Shown here one piece after another: positions 1-8,983 of a stretch of DNA of 26,304 bases (its first letter is position 1; every line of letters begins with the position of its first letter). The stretch comes from Pelargonium nanum. Its lineage: Eukaryota; Streptophyta; Magnoliopsida; Geraniales; Geraniaceae. The notes beneath the pieces are model-generated. The model saw nothing but the letters and a program-made list of their open reading frames with translations, ran no database searches and was not told the origin of the DNA. Position numbers and translations under genes: made by a program. The stretch spans positions 1-26,304 of the forward strand of contig JAYMTF010001104.1 in assembly GCA_036897485.1 (NCBI GenBank), read 5' to 3'.

Positions 1-7
1 TGACTCA

Positions 8-10
<3 letters not shown>

Positions 11-49
<39 letters not shown>
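11..49. repeat. (TC)n microsatellite
   Basis: An uninterrupted TC dinucleotide run of about 19 units, followed by a short CA-rich stretch. It is a simple sequence repeat with no gene attached to it inside the window. Confidence 0.97.
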
Positions 50-50
<1 letters not shown>

Positions 51-77
51 GACACACACAATCAAATTATGGAATTT

Positions 78-180
78 AGCGAATCGCTCTGCTCTCACAA
101 ATTCATTGGAACGGTGGTGTCACCTCTTCATTGGTTTGACTAATTAGCCTAAGTCAAAATGATTTGACTCAAATTCACCC
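78..180 (+). repeat. Dispersed repeat, copy 1 (related copy at 1881-2005)
   Basis: This stretch resembles 1881-2005 in the same orientation. Both share a GCGRATCGCTCYGCTC core, then AATTCATT, a GGTGTCA block and a TTTGACT/CTTAG block in the same order. Divergence and small indels show the copies are old. Their identity is unknown: they could be the ends of one decayed element enclosing 180-1880, or two independent insertions. Confidence 0.55.
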
Positions 181-234
181 TTACTAGATAAATTGAATAA
201 AAGAACGAGTGCAACAAATAAACCACGAAGGAGA

Positions 235-545
235 TTAGATGAAAAGCTTGCCCTTACGACAAGTGAAATAACATGTGCTATCTGGAGCTAAAATCAAACT
301 GTACACCTCAGGTAGAGCATCCTGCGAAATGAGCACACAAGTACCCTCACGCAAAAAACCCCAACCGATAACCAATTCGCAACACAATTGGCCTCTCGGA
401 GAATATGTGAAACGTGAATAGAACCCAGAGTCTTGCATTTAGGAAGGGTATAAGACAAAGCACAAGGACATGCTTTACGCCTAAAACACATATCAACAAT
501 TAGCCCAGAATCAACCCTAATCTCTGAATTATTAATAGTTTGTGT
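235..545 (-). pseudogene. Decayed LINE reverse-transcriptase RNase H domain
   Basis: On the minus strand, conceptual translation gives a segment ending in HVSHILREANCVANWL. This matches the HVxREAN-xxAD-xLA signature at the end of the plant LINE RNase H (RVT_3-type) domain. After a frameshift near 370, the continuation WGFLREGTCV...ALPEVYSLIL matches the usual domain tail (REGT...PP...LLL.D). Upstream, VDSGLIVDMC may be the worn DSxxxV strand. The frame is broken and no reverse transcriptase remains, so this is a non-functional 3' fragment. A host gene is unlikely because no intact frame exists. Confidence 0.6.
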
Positions 546-1015
546 GTTGGAAAATACCATTTTTAAGGTTTTGTCACAATCTAGTTGCAAATGTGTAAAA
601 ATCATGTTTTCACTATCAAAATCTCATCACAAATATGTAGCAACATGTCGCAAAAAATGTACCAATTCCCAAAAAGTTATGCCTCAAATTTATGTGGCAA
701 ACTGGCCAGTTTGTCGCAAATTTACATCACAACCTTGTAACAAGTTCGTCGCCTAGTTATGTTCAAAACTTGTAACAAGTTCATCACGTAGTTATTTCGC
801 AAACATGCAGCAAATTTGTCGCAAATTCATGTCGCAAACATGCAACAAGTTAGTCGCAAAAATGTCATATTGATGTAGTGAATATTAATGCTGGTATAGT
901 TGGGAGTACGTCGCAATCTTGTCGCAAACTTGTTGCTCATTGTGACAAAGTTGTGACAAACCACCTAATTGTCGGCTTAATTTTTCCCACACATTTTTCT
1001 TGTCGCAAAAACAGA
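541..1015. repeat. GTCGCAAA-motif cluster, transposon subterminal-like
   Basis: About nine copies of the octamer GTCGCAAA or a one-base variant lie here, for example near 647, 711, 795, 818, 830, 852, 909, 919 and 1001. They are interspersed with CAAGTT/ACAAGTT words. Clusters of short irregular repeats like this are typical of the subterminal regions of plant CACTA (En/Spm) elements. A TGTAGTG heptamer at 874-880 matches the conserved CACTA terminus but sits inside the cluster. No matching CACTA left end was found, so the assignment is tentative and no transposase is visible. Confidence 0.4.
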
Positions 1016-1880
1016 GTATTTCATAGCGTTCTTATGCAGAGCATCTGATTTAGAAGACATGCTAGCTATATACTTAACATATTATTATGACTCAACCAAG
1101 TCGTTATAATATAATTGATGTATCTTGATCTATTAATTAAAAAGCTATTTTATTTGTTGTAAAATATTTGAGACATATAACATTACTCACATTATTAAAA
1201 CTCTTCCATAGGTTATTATATAGATAACAATATAGATTTTGGTTAGACTTTTATACAAATAAGAAAATCTTGGAGATATGCAAGATTTTATAAAAATGAC
1301 CTTGAAAAAGTAGTTAGATATATATATTAGAAAAAATCTTGAAACTGAAATAGGTACACTTTATTCGGTGATCAACCACTCTTTAAATAATTAACCTAAA
1401 TACAATTAAGTAGCTTTCTATTGGTTGTAGCTAGTTGTCTAGAAACTTTGACATACATACACATAACACACATCTCCACAATGCTATTTAATTATGTACT
1501 ATTAGAACTAACCAACTTTCTATTGGCTCTCTAGCTCACCTTAACAATGTCGAGAAAATCATGAAAAGAAAGAAAAACCCTATCCCAAGGCCAAGGATTG
1601 GTTATTGGTACATCCATCTCAAAAGCACAAACTCTCCAAACCAAAACCAACTAATCAAATATACTTATTTGATACCTCTTCTTTTCCTAATTAATAATAG
1701 CACACACCAACTTACCTGCACTACGATTCATTTATATATATATATATATATATGTCTAACAAAGAAAATAGTAGAATAAAAAAAAATTATAGTCCTATGG
1801 CTTTATAGGATTTAAAACAAAGATTTAATTTATTTACATTATAATTTTTTTTATTGTCCTCATTAAAAATCTTGAATCCA
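1016..1880. other. AT-rich intergenic stretch, no gene seen
   Basis: Strongly AT-rich sequence with long A and T runs and no coding-like frame. The 72-codon open frame at 1561-1779 is low-complexity and runs into a TA microsatellite, so I do not regard it as a gene. Confidence 0.6.
1733..1753. repeat. (TA)n microsatellite
   Basis: About ten TA units in the AT-rich intergenic stretch. Confidence 0.95.
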
Positions 1881-2005
1881 GGCGGATCGCTCCGCTCCCA
1901 CCAATTCATTTGAATGAGTATGGATGAAATTTAATGAGGTGTCATCATCACAGTAGTTTGACTTAGGCTATGCCACAAATTATTTGGCTTAGATTCTTTA
2001 TTCTC
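1881..2005 (+). repeat. Dispersed repeat, copy 2 (related to 78-180)
   Basis: Direct-orientation relative of 78-180. It begins with GGCGGATCGCTCCGCTCC and keeps the same block order. It ends about 25 bp before the SINE target duplication at 2032. Confidence 0.55.
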
Positions 2006-2031
2006 ATTACTTTATTAGTTTTCATAAAATT

Positions 2032-2538
2032 AACTCTTTAATATATAACAAAGACATGTTAGGCCGGTTTAAGTGTTTTGAATTCTTTTTGAGGTCTCGG
2101 GTTTGAGCCTCTTTGCCCACGGTATGTGGTAGAGTTATGAGTTAACAAGGGAGAATTATCTCATGTTGTGTAGCCAGGGACGGATCCAGAAAGTTTAGTT
2201 GATGGGGGCAAAATAATTATTTAATATTTTTTATATAAAATTAATTAATTAATTCATAAATAGATATATAGTTAAAAATTGGTATAATATGTTTCATTGC
2301 TAAATTAATGGAGTGTTCTCATTATTGTGATAGAAGTTATTGGTTCAAATATCTATTAAAACAGTTTTCAATGGGGCAATATTGAAAATTTTAAAAATAT
2401 TAGTGGGGGCAAATGTAAAGATTTGACAAAAATTAGTGGTACATTTTCAAAAAAATAAAATTGTGTGGGGGCAAACCCCATCACATGGATCCGTCCATGT
2501 GTGTAGCTTAACTTATAAAAAAAAACTCTTTAATATAT
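2032..2538 (+). mobile_element. tRNA-derived SINE, interrupted by a hAT MITE
   Basis: The 15-bp sequence AACTCTTTAATATAT occurs perfectly at 2032-2046 and 2524-2538. It forms the target-site duplication of a retroposed element. Without the inserted MITE and its extra duplication (2175-2507), the body is about 144 bp, a normal plant SINE length. It carries a B-box-like GGTTTGAGCC near 2102, a weak A-box-like stretch near 2060, a TTGTGTAGCTTAACTT 3' segment and a terminal A tract just before the second duplication. Its 3' end matches that of the SINE at 3231-3378, which places both in one family. I cannot assign a published family name. Confidence 0.85.
2167..2507. mobile_element. hAT-type MITE with perfect 8-bp target duplication
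   Basis: TGTGTAGC at 2167-2174 and 2500-2507 is a perfect 8-bp duplication, the size made by hAT transposases. The 325-bp element (2175-2499) has terminal inverted repeats: CAGGGACGGATCCAG on the left, and CATGGACGGATCCATG as the reverse complement of the right end. Subterminal GGGGGCAAA stretches occur near both ends. No transposase is encoded, so it is non-autonomous. It interrupts the SINE body within the shared 3' segment and therefore inserted later than the SINE. Confidence 0.88.
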
Positions 2539-2554
2539 TTTTTTAAAGTAAAAA

Positions 2555-2725
2555 GAATCTCAGTCATGATTTATTGACTGAGACTTTCACCCAATATATC
2601 CATGTTGATGAGGTGATGTCGCACCATCAATTAACACTCATATCCGCTCTAATGCGCGCTGTCCGATTTCAATTAGTTTGTGTCTTGACTGAGAGTCTCA
2701 ACTAATAAATTATGGCTGAGATTTC
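2555..2725. mobile_element. Inverted-repeat MITE
   Basis: The left arm (2555-2588, GAATCTCAGTCATGATTTAT...) and the right arm (2687-2725) are imperfect inverted repeats of about 35 bp, both carrying TCTCAG(T/C)CAT and the complementary GACTGAGA words. The interior is about 100 bp and non-coding. Long arms and small size fit a MITE, possibly Mutator-like. I could not identify an unambiguous target duplication in the flanking T-rich DNA, so the superfamily is not assigned. Confidence 0.65.
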
Positions 2726-3220
2726 AGACTTTTTTTTTTATTTCTCTGTATATATAGTGTGTTATTTGGGCTTGTATACACATCTCTATTGTTTACGAAA
2801 AATTCTGGAGCTGTGTGTGAAACCTAGTACACAAATAATTGTTTACTGCCAATCAGGATTTGTTAATCATTTATAGGTACCAAGAAACTAAAGAGATATT
2901 ACATTAATTGTGTAATTTATTGAATAAAGCTACGAGCATTTGGTGGGTTGGCCACATGGGTTGTAAACGCATACATGATTATAACATTCTTCCTGAATTA
3001 TAGAAATGCAGATCGAACACATTATTATTTTAATTTTAATTTTAGTTTATTATATCAGTACTAGCTACTTTATTATTTACAGCAAGTGGATGCTTAGTGA
3101 TGTACAGCAAATCCAGAGAAGATGGAAGATTTCCTTGGAAAATTGCAAAGATAGAGTAATGTATGGAAATATGTTAGGATTCTTGTTGACTCCATGAATG
3201 ACTTGAGCATCACAAATTTG
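2726..3220. other. Intergenic, nothing recognised
   Basis: AT-rich sequence with no coding-like frame, RNA gene or clear repeat. The 63-codon frame at 3006-3197 shows no recognisable motif and no splice context. Confidence 0.5.
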
Positions 3221-3387
3221 TTAGCTATTATTTATTTTTTTTTTCAATTGAGCTACACAACAGGGGTAGCTCTCCTCTTTTAACCCAAAACTCCCCCCCC
3301 CCGACACAATGGGATTCGAACCCACGACCTCCTATGTGGAGATGCGTGTCTTGACCATTGTACCACCCCCTAGGGGGCTTAGCTATT
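3221..3387 (-). mobile_element. tRNA-derived SINE (minus strand)
   Basis: A 9-bp target duplication, TTAGCTATT, lies at 3221-3229 and 3379-3387. Read on the minus strand, the element has an RNA polymerase III A box (TGGTACAATGGT, from 3365 to 3354) and a perfect B box (GGTTCGAATCC, from 3322 to 3312). It then has a G10 run (3293-3302), the family 3' segment TTGTGTAGCTCAATTG and an A-rich tail (3231-3244). The body is about 148 bp. The tRNA-like head and poly(A) tail identify a SINE rather than a tRNA gene. The better preserved promoter boxes suggest it may be younger than the copy at 2032-2538. Confidence 0.88.
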
Positions 3388-3780
3388 CATTAGACTTGCA
3401 AGTTTGCAATTTGTGTTTGAAAAAATTGAGGAAGAGAACAAAAGGAACTTAGGTATATTTTGTATTAACAATATTTATCTTATGGAGAATGTGAAATAAG
3501 AATTAGAACCTCATAGGTTTACTCCCTTCTTGCAGATCATTTGGATTTAAATCTTGGGCCAACATTTAAGGAAATTTTTGTTGAAAGCATCATGATATAG
3601 GTGTATGCGCACTCCAGATCGTCTGATAAGAGAATAATTTTGAGATGCCCACGAAACGGATCAGGATACACCCTTTACGTATATAACAAATAAGATTATA
3701 GTAACGCGTTTCTTTTGAACCCGGGATTAACATAAAACTGGACTAGAAAAAGATGTACGAAACCAACTTGAATAAGAGAC
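3388..3780. other. Intergenic, nothing recognised
   Basis: No gene, RNA or convincing repeat seen in this stretch. Confidence 0.5.
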
Positions 3781-4030
3781 CTTTTTTTAGGTTCTTAGAC
3801 ACTCGAACTTTTGGATTGATTTTAGGTCTTAAGCTCTTGAGGTAGAACCTACGTACCACAACGGATGGGGGTTCGAACCCAAAATAGGGAGGGCGCGCGT
3901 GATGCCTCCATAGGCATATGTTGTCTCATGACCTTATTTTGTTTCATCTCTTAAACTTGGATCATTTGTTGAGTCACAAACTCACTAGAGTCAAAACAAG
4001 AGATTGACTCCACAGGTAAGGTTTGTCATT
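3781..4030 (+). repeat. Dispersed repeat, copy A
   Basis: The first part (3781-3870) aligns with 5225-5300 through shared words GGTCTTA/GAG.CTTGAG and TACCACAA. The second part (about 3875-4030) aligns with 6460-6590 through ACCCAAAATAGG, a CTCC/TCT-AGGC block, TTATTTTGT, TTTGTTGAGT(CA)...ACTC and AGAGTCA/AGGTCAG. It is a chimera or fragment of a longer decayed repeat element. A GGTTCGAACCC palindrome at about 3871 resembles a B box, but no A box or tail supports a SINE. Confidence 0.5.
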
Positions 4031-4430
4031 GTTCTAAGACTAGACGGTTGTGAATTGTTCAATTTGGGACCATACTGATTCTAAATTAAAAAAATAGAAA
4101 AAAAAATAGAAAAATTAAAGAAATTAAGAATAATAAAGTATATTCTACTAATTAAGTATTAGACAACGAAATGAAGTATCGCACAATGTCACGCGCAACG
4201 AGTTACTTATGGAATTTAGGGGCTTGGGTATACGATTGTGGTAGCAAATACGACCAACTCCTTAAGAAATTTTACTTTTTTGAATTCATTTATCTACTCC
4301 TATATATCTCTTGTGTTTCAATTTTATGGGGTCGTCCATGTCTTTTAGGATCATTTCATCTTGTTCTTCAATGTTGTGACATTTAGCATTTTTCACCTTG
4401 TTGCCAAGAGGGACTTGTGTTTGACGGGGT
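4031..4430. other. Intergenic, nothing recognised
   Basis: AT-rich. The 71-codon frame at 4171-4386 has hydrophobic residues but no known motif, and its T-rich composition looks like chance. Confidence 0.45.
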
Positions 4431-4650
4431 GAGCTTGACCTTTTTAGCGACCTTTTTTCATATACGCACTAGGGCGTTATCCAATCATTATTTTTTATCT
4501 TGCAGAACTTAAGATACTTTGTTAATTAAGGAGGAGAGCTTGGCCCTTTCAACGACCTATATTCATATATGCAAAAGGACGTGATCAATCATTTTTGAAA
4601 TTTTTTTTATTTCTTTAATTTATCTTGTGAGGCTTAAGATACTTTAATCT
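4431..4650 (+). repeat. Two-copy tandem duplication, about 105 bp
   Basis: Copy 1 starts GAGCTTGACC at 4431 and copy 2 starts GAGCTTGGCC at 4536. Both continue with a CGACCT block, TTCATATA(C/T)GCA, a (G/C)CAATCATT block and finally AACTTAAGATACTTT or GGCTTAAGATACTTT. The copies differ by scattered substitutions and small indels. Origin unknown. Confidence 0.65.
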
Positions 4651-5224
4651 TTAGAGCTTCCGAATTTTCAAAAAAGTTCTAAAAATAGTGAGATTGATGA
4701 AGTCTTTGCCTCCTAGGATTTATCCTGATTTTACTTCTTTTGGGACCTTCTTGTCTTGGAGATAAAGGAGAAATGAAAAAAAAAATTACTAGCCCCAAAT
4801 GAAGCTTGTCAAATAACTTGATCTTGATAGGATGGGGGACGCCTTGATTGAGCTTTTAGATTTTTTAAGAAGATGGTGACAAGAAAATTCATGAGGTTGT
4901 TTGAAGTAATGTTGGAGTTCAATGGAATTATGACGATAGTGGCTCTTTTTGTCTTCATTATATAAGATTTGTCACTCTCTCCAAAGGAGAAGCAAACTTT
5001 GTCCCCTAGTCGCCCTTAGAAATGGCATAGGAACATCTCGAAATGTTACAAAGAAGGTCCAAAACCTCTTGGTCCTTTTGTTTTGATGGTGCCCACCCAA
5101 ATCTATTATTAGTAGATGATGTTAGTAAACAAGCCTTCAACTAGAAATGAAACCATTTATTCATCCCTTTTGACTTTGGTGCCAATGGAACATTGAACTT
5201 TGCAAGATGTACAAAAGCAGAAAT
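4651..5224. other. Intergenic, nothing recognised
   Basis: No intact frame, splice-supported exon or RNA gene. The composition is less AT-rich than 1016-1880 and may be a decayed transposon interior, but no domain could be read. Confidence 0.4.
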
Positions 5225-5300
5225 AAGAGACTTGTATGTGGCCTTAAACACTTGGAACTTATGGGCTGAGATTTGGTCTTGAGATCTTGAGCTAGGATCT
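5225..5300 (+). repeat. Dispersed repeat, copy B (related to 3781-3870)
   Basis: Direct relative of 3781-3870, sharing GGTCTTGAGATCTTGAG and GCATACCACAA. The homology covers about 80 bp and is diverged. Confidence 0.45.
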
Positions 5301-6459
5301 GCATACCACAAAAGAGAGTACGTTATTTATTGAGGTCTGGGACGCGAGGCTCGAATTTCACCTCAACCTTGAGAATAAAAATCTCGACTATATGGTGAAA
5401 TGAGAAATACCAATTAAGCAAGATAGATACATAGATAATTTATACAAAATACTAGTGAAAAAAAAGTGTGTAAATGAAGTCAAGATCCCTTAACCTTTGG
5501 GAAAATGTGGTATATATACACACCAACTAATGTTTGGGGCAATGCATTCTTACTTGATTGGTTGATAATGATGTCATACAAGCTATCCATATTTCATGCT
5601 TACATAATGGTTATTATTAAGTTAAGGTAACGGTTATGTTATGCTTCTGTAAAATAACATGACATGACCACGAAGCCACTTGGTATGGTGGCAATGATAT
5701 TACTAGTAATGGAATCTTTATCCTAGAGTCCCATAGTATATTGATGAAGCAGAGTTTGGGGGTTACCAACAAGTTGTATCTTACACGAGGCTTCCATAAT
5801 GTTCATACCTATATGGCGTAGGATATTGAAAATGTATTGTACCTCATAGAATAGTCCGCTAGTAGGATATGACTTTCCGATAATCATCGATTTTGTTATT
5901 AAACTTGCTAACTTGGATGATAAACCATGATTACCTCTAGGAGAATCATACTGATTTATGAAGCTAGAGCAAGGTCTTAAGAGACTGAACTAGCTATGAT
6001 TTTGAAGATTAAATTCAATAGGATTGAGTTATAACCAATCTTAGACCAAGCGTTAAATTTTTCTATCGTAAAACCATGTCATGTTACCAACACATTTAAT
6101 TCTTAAGGACCGCACTTTGGTGGATAGATGCAATACTCCTTGGGGAAGGACCATAGTATCAAATGGGCGCCCTATCATTATCCAAAATATCCTTAGGTTA
6201 GTCGAGGTTAGAGGAGAAAAGAGTTTGTGCACTGTGCGAGGCATAAACATAGATGTAATCCCTAGAACAGTCTACTTGTCTGGTGATTGGTTCGCGACCG
6301 TGGTATGCTCACGTCCTCTGTTTGGTTGAAACATGTTTATCTTCTTAGGTCAGTATGATAGTATTTCCCTTAGGGTGAATAAGAAGCTTCCCCGAGTCTT
6401 TGGGCTAGGCCATATTTGTGCTCTTGTTTAGTAAATTGATCGCTATAGGCGATGAGATT
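5301..6459. other. Intergenic, nothing recognised
   Basis: No supported gene. The overlapping open frames near 6053-6329 on both strands have no recognisable motif, no start context and no splice partners. Confidence 0.45.
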
Positions 6460-6925
6460 TGTACCCAAAATAGGTTGTGTGGGACGTCTCTAGTGTTGGT
6501 TTTTCCTATAACAGTGGGTTATTTTGTCTTTTTAACTCTGATTGTTTGTTGAGTTGCCAATTCGCTAAGGTCAGAATAAGAAATGTTTCTAGATGTGTAG
6601 GCTCAACCACGAATATGTGCCACCTTTGTATATTGTAGTTGGATCACCCATTGATTCAACTTACTTAGGGACAAAAGGTAAAATGCCTCCACAGGCACGA
6701 GCTTAGTCACAATCGTGGGCCACTTGTAACTCTTGTACTCAGATTGTTCACCGAGTCACAAACTCCTGGAAGTCTGGACAGAGACGTCTACATAGGCGTG
6801 GTTGGCCATGATTTTGGGCCACCTTGGTATTTGTATTGAATCATTCTTCGAGTCACAAACTCAGTAAGAGAGAGGGTTAAGGGTCTCCACCGGCTTGGGA
6901 AGGAGCCCTACCATTGTGGGCTATG
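6460..6925 (+). repeat. Tandem repeat, about 100-bp period, four diverged units
   Basis: The anchor word GAGTCACAAACTC or a variant recurs at 6551, 6653, 6753 and 6850, spaced 102, 100 and 97 bp. Each unit also carries a CTCCACAGGC-like word, a GTGGGCCACCTT-like word and a TTGTAYT/TCAGATTGTTC block before the anchor. A related single unit lies at 3893-4030. The units are strongly diverged, so the array is old. It encodes nothing visible. Confidence 0.65.
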
Positions 6926-8929
6926 TTTGCTTACTTCAATTGACTTCCAATTTATTTTATAGTGTTTCGTGCCATAGTAGTTTCGGGAATTTGAGAATAG
7001 TGCATTGGACTTATTTTGGCTCATATTTAGTTTGTATACTTCTAAATGTCAATTATATCTTCTATTTGTGGGCGGAAATTTTGTGGGTTCAAGTAACTCA
7101 TTTGGTACATATGAAGAACTCTTAATGGTTGAAATTATATTTTACCTTTAATGTATCGTCAATTAAAAATTAGAACTAGAAATTTTACCTTTCATTTTTA
7201 CGTTAAAGTTATAACTTCGTCAATTAAACTATATCAAGAGACAAAATTATGCTCTTAATTCATACAAGCTTCATATAAGGAAAGAGAGAAAACGAGAGGA
7301 GGATGAATTTAGAGTTTTTGAATTTTAACTCAAAACCACGTAGTTTTCAATAAGTTATTTACTCAAAACTACGTAGTTTTGTGTGCAACTGATATAATAT
7401 TTATATTAGTTAACTGATATGCATTTCACTTAAAATTTATTATTCAGTAACTATCTTGATATCACGTTAATAAAAAGTTGCAAGGATTTTTGTAGAAGGG
7501 GATGATAGTCAGTTAGTCACCAATAGAGGTGGCTTAAACTCTTGACATTCAAGTAAGGGAGAATACAAATGATCATTTGAAATAATTATTAAGCAAGAAA
7601 TAAGCTACATTCCATATATGATATGTGAATAACTGATTTTTCAAGAATGGAGTATCAAACTCACTTTTGTTTTTCTTGATATATTAATGTAGCATATATT
7701 CCTTAAGATATAAATATGTACAAACAAAACAAAAAGTCCAACACACAAAATTATACAAACAAGCTGAGGAACATATATAGGTTTAATATATGGATGGATA
7801 AGATGACATGTACAAGAAGAAAAAAGTCAAATAATTGTTTGGTCACGTGTTGTTTAGACTTTAGAGTCAGCATAAGAAGAAAAAAGTCATAGATGATACA
7901 TTCAAACTATTGAAAATTAAATTGGAGTAAACTAAACTCTTTGTTTATTTATTATTATTTTTGAAAACGAACGTATCAACACCGAAATTCGAAATTGAGA
8001 TCTTGACTTGAGATACCAAATGAAATCAACCACTTGTCATATCATACCGAGTGTTCGTAAATTCTTTGTGGGTTTAGACGTGAGATCAACGAAATGAACC
8101 CCAAAAAGGCCATCTATGTTTGTCTCTAAACCCAATAAGTTTTGCTTCACAAAATGTAATGGAATGGGTGTATATATGCAGGACTTTTGGGCTGAATGGT
8201 ATAGCCCACCCAATAAGAGTAAGTTTACAAGTGTTATTTATACTTTTGGACTTTTGGGCTGAATGATCATTCATTTCAATAACTTTGTTATGGCTCCCTG
8301 CATGAAAGAAGGTCAATTGTCCTTATTTCACATTTATCCTAGTGACTTGAAAAGACCATCAAAACATGTAACCTATGTCATAAAATATTAATTTTTGACA
8401 TAACATGTAGCCCATGCCATAAAACCTATGTCTTCTTTGATGCAAGGGAGTGCGATGAGCACTGTTGGATGCGAGCAGCGAGAGGCATGGTGATCGAAGA
8501 GGCCAACGGAGCTTCCAAAGGTAGCGGGTTGTGTAGGTCGGGTTATAAATATTCTTTTCCTTCACCCCGATGGAGACCGGACCTTACACCGTGACCCAAG
8601 TTCACACAATGCGACCCGGGCCAACTAAAGAAAACTAAATCCAAGGAAATCATGTCTAGACTACTAATTAACTCTCAAGTGCTACACCTTATTAGTAAGC
8701 ATGTGTTAGAAAATCCTCAAAGGTACGTCTTAATGATAACCTCCCAAATTCTACTTCCTAGCTCCAATTTAGGACCTACAATCCTTCCGTATCAACATGA
8801 AATACTGCTTCACCCATGACACTAACTTAATATGAGTGACATCATCATGTTGTAACCATTACGTTGTTATGATCTGCATGACTTTATCATCACTAATAAA
8901 GTAATGACACATTGGCTTTACCTACATTA
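6926..8929. other. Intergenic, only short direct repeats
   Basis: No supported gene. It contains a 20-bp near-perfect direct repeat at 7328-7347 and 7361-7380 (ACTCAAAAC-ACGTAGTTTT, 33-bp period). It also has a perfect 18-bp direct repeat, GGACTTTTGGGCTGAATG, at 8181-8198 and 8248-8265. A diverged pair near 8366 and 8404 has the form CATGTARCCYATGYCATAAAA. The frames at 8086-8316 and 8359-8565 have no recognisable content. Confidence 0.5.
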
Positions 8930-8983
8930 TAAAAAACAGTGATCAACTACGAAATTTTCCGCAGTTTCTCTTGTAGTGCTACA
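8930..8983. mobile_element. Probable CACTA-type transposon terminus
   Basis: The sequence ends in TTTCTCTTGTAGTG. On the complementary strand this reads CACTACAAGAGAAA, matching the conserved CACTACAAGAAA start of plant CACTA elements. The preceding GATCAACTACGAAATTTTCC would be subterminal. The opposite terminus and the 3-bp target duplication were not located, so this is either a solo end or a badly eroded element extending to the left. Confidence 0.5.

Noticed and set aside
1561..1779. 72-codon frame starting with Lys/Arg-rich residues
   Set aside because: AT-rich chance frame running into a TA microsatellite, with no motif.
3312..3365. Possible tRNA gene on the minus strand, with good A and B boxes
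   Set aside because: The cloverleaf is incomplete, the sequence continues into a G10 run and a SINE 3' end with an A tail, and the unit is bounded by a 9-bp target duplication. It is a SINE.
3871..3900. GGTTCGAACCC as a third SINE B box
   Set aside because: No A box at the right distance, no A tail and no target duplication. The surrounding sequence aligns to another repeat family.
6053..6329. Overlapping open frames on both strands
   Set aside because: No recognisable domain, no splice sites or promoter signals, and they lie in a decayed repeat region.
7964..8070. Minus-strand tRNA-like signature (GGTATGATATG...TTCGAA)
   Set aside because: The boxes deviate too far from consensus and no tail or duplication could be found.
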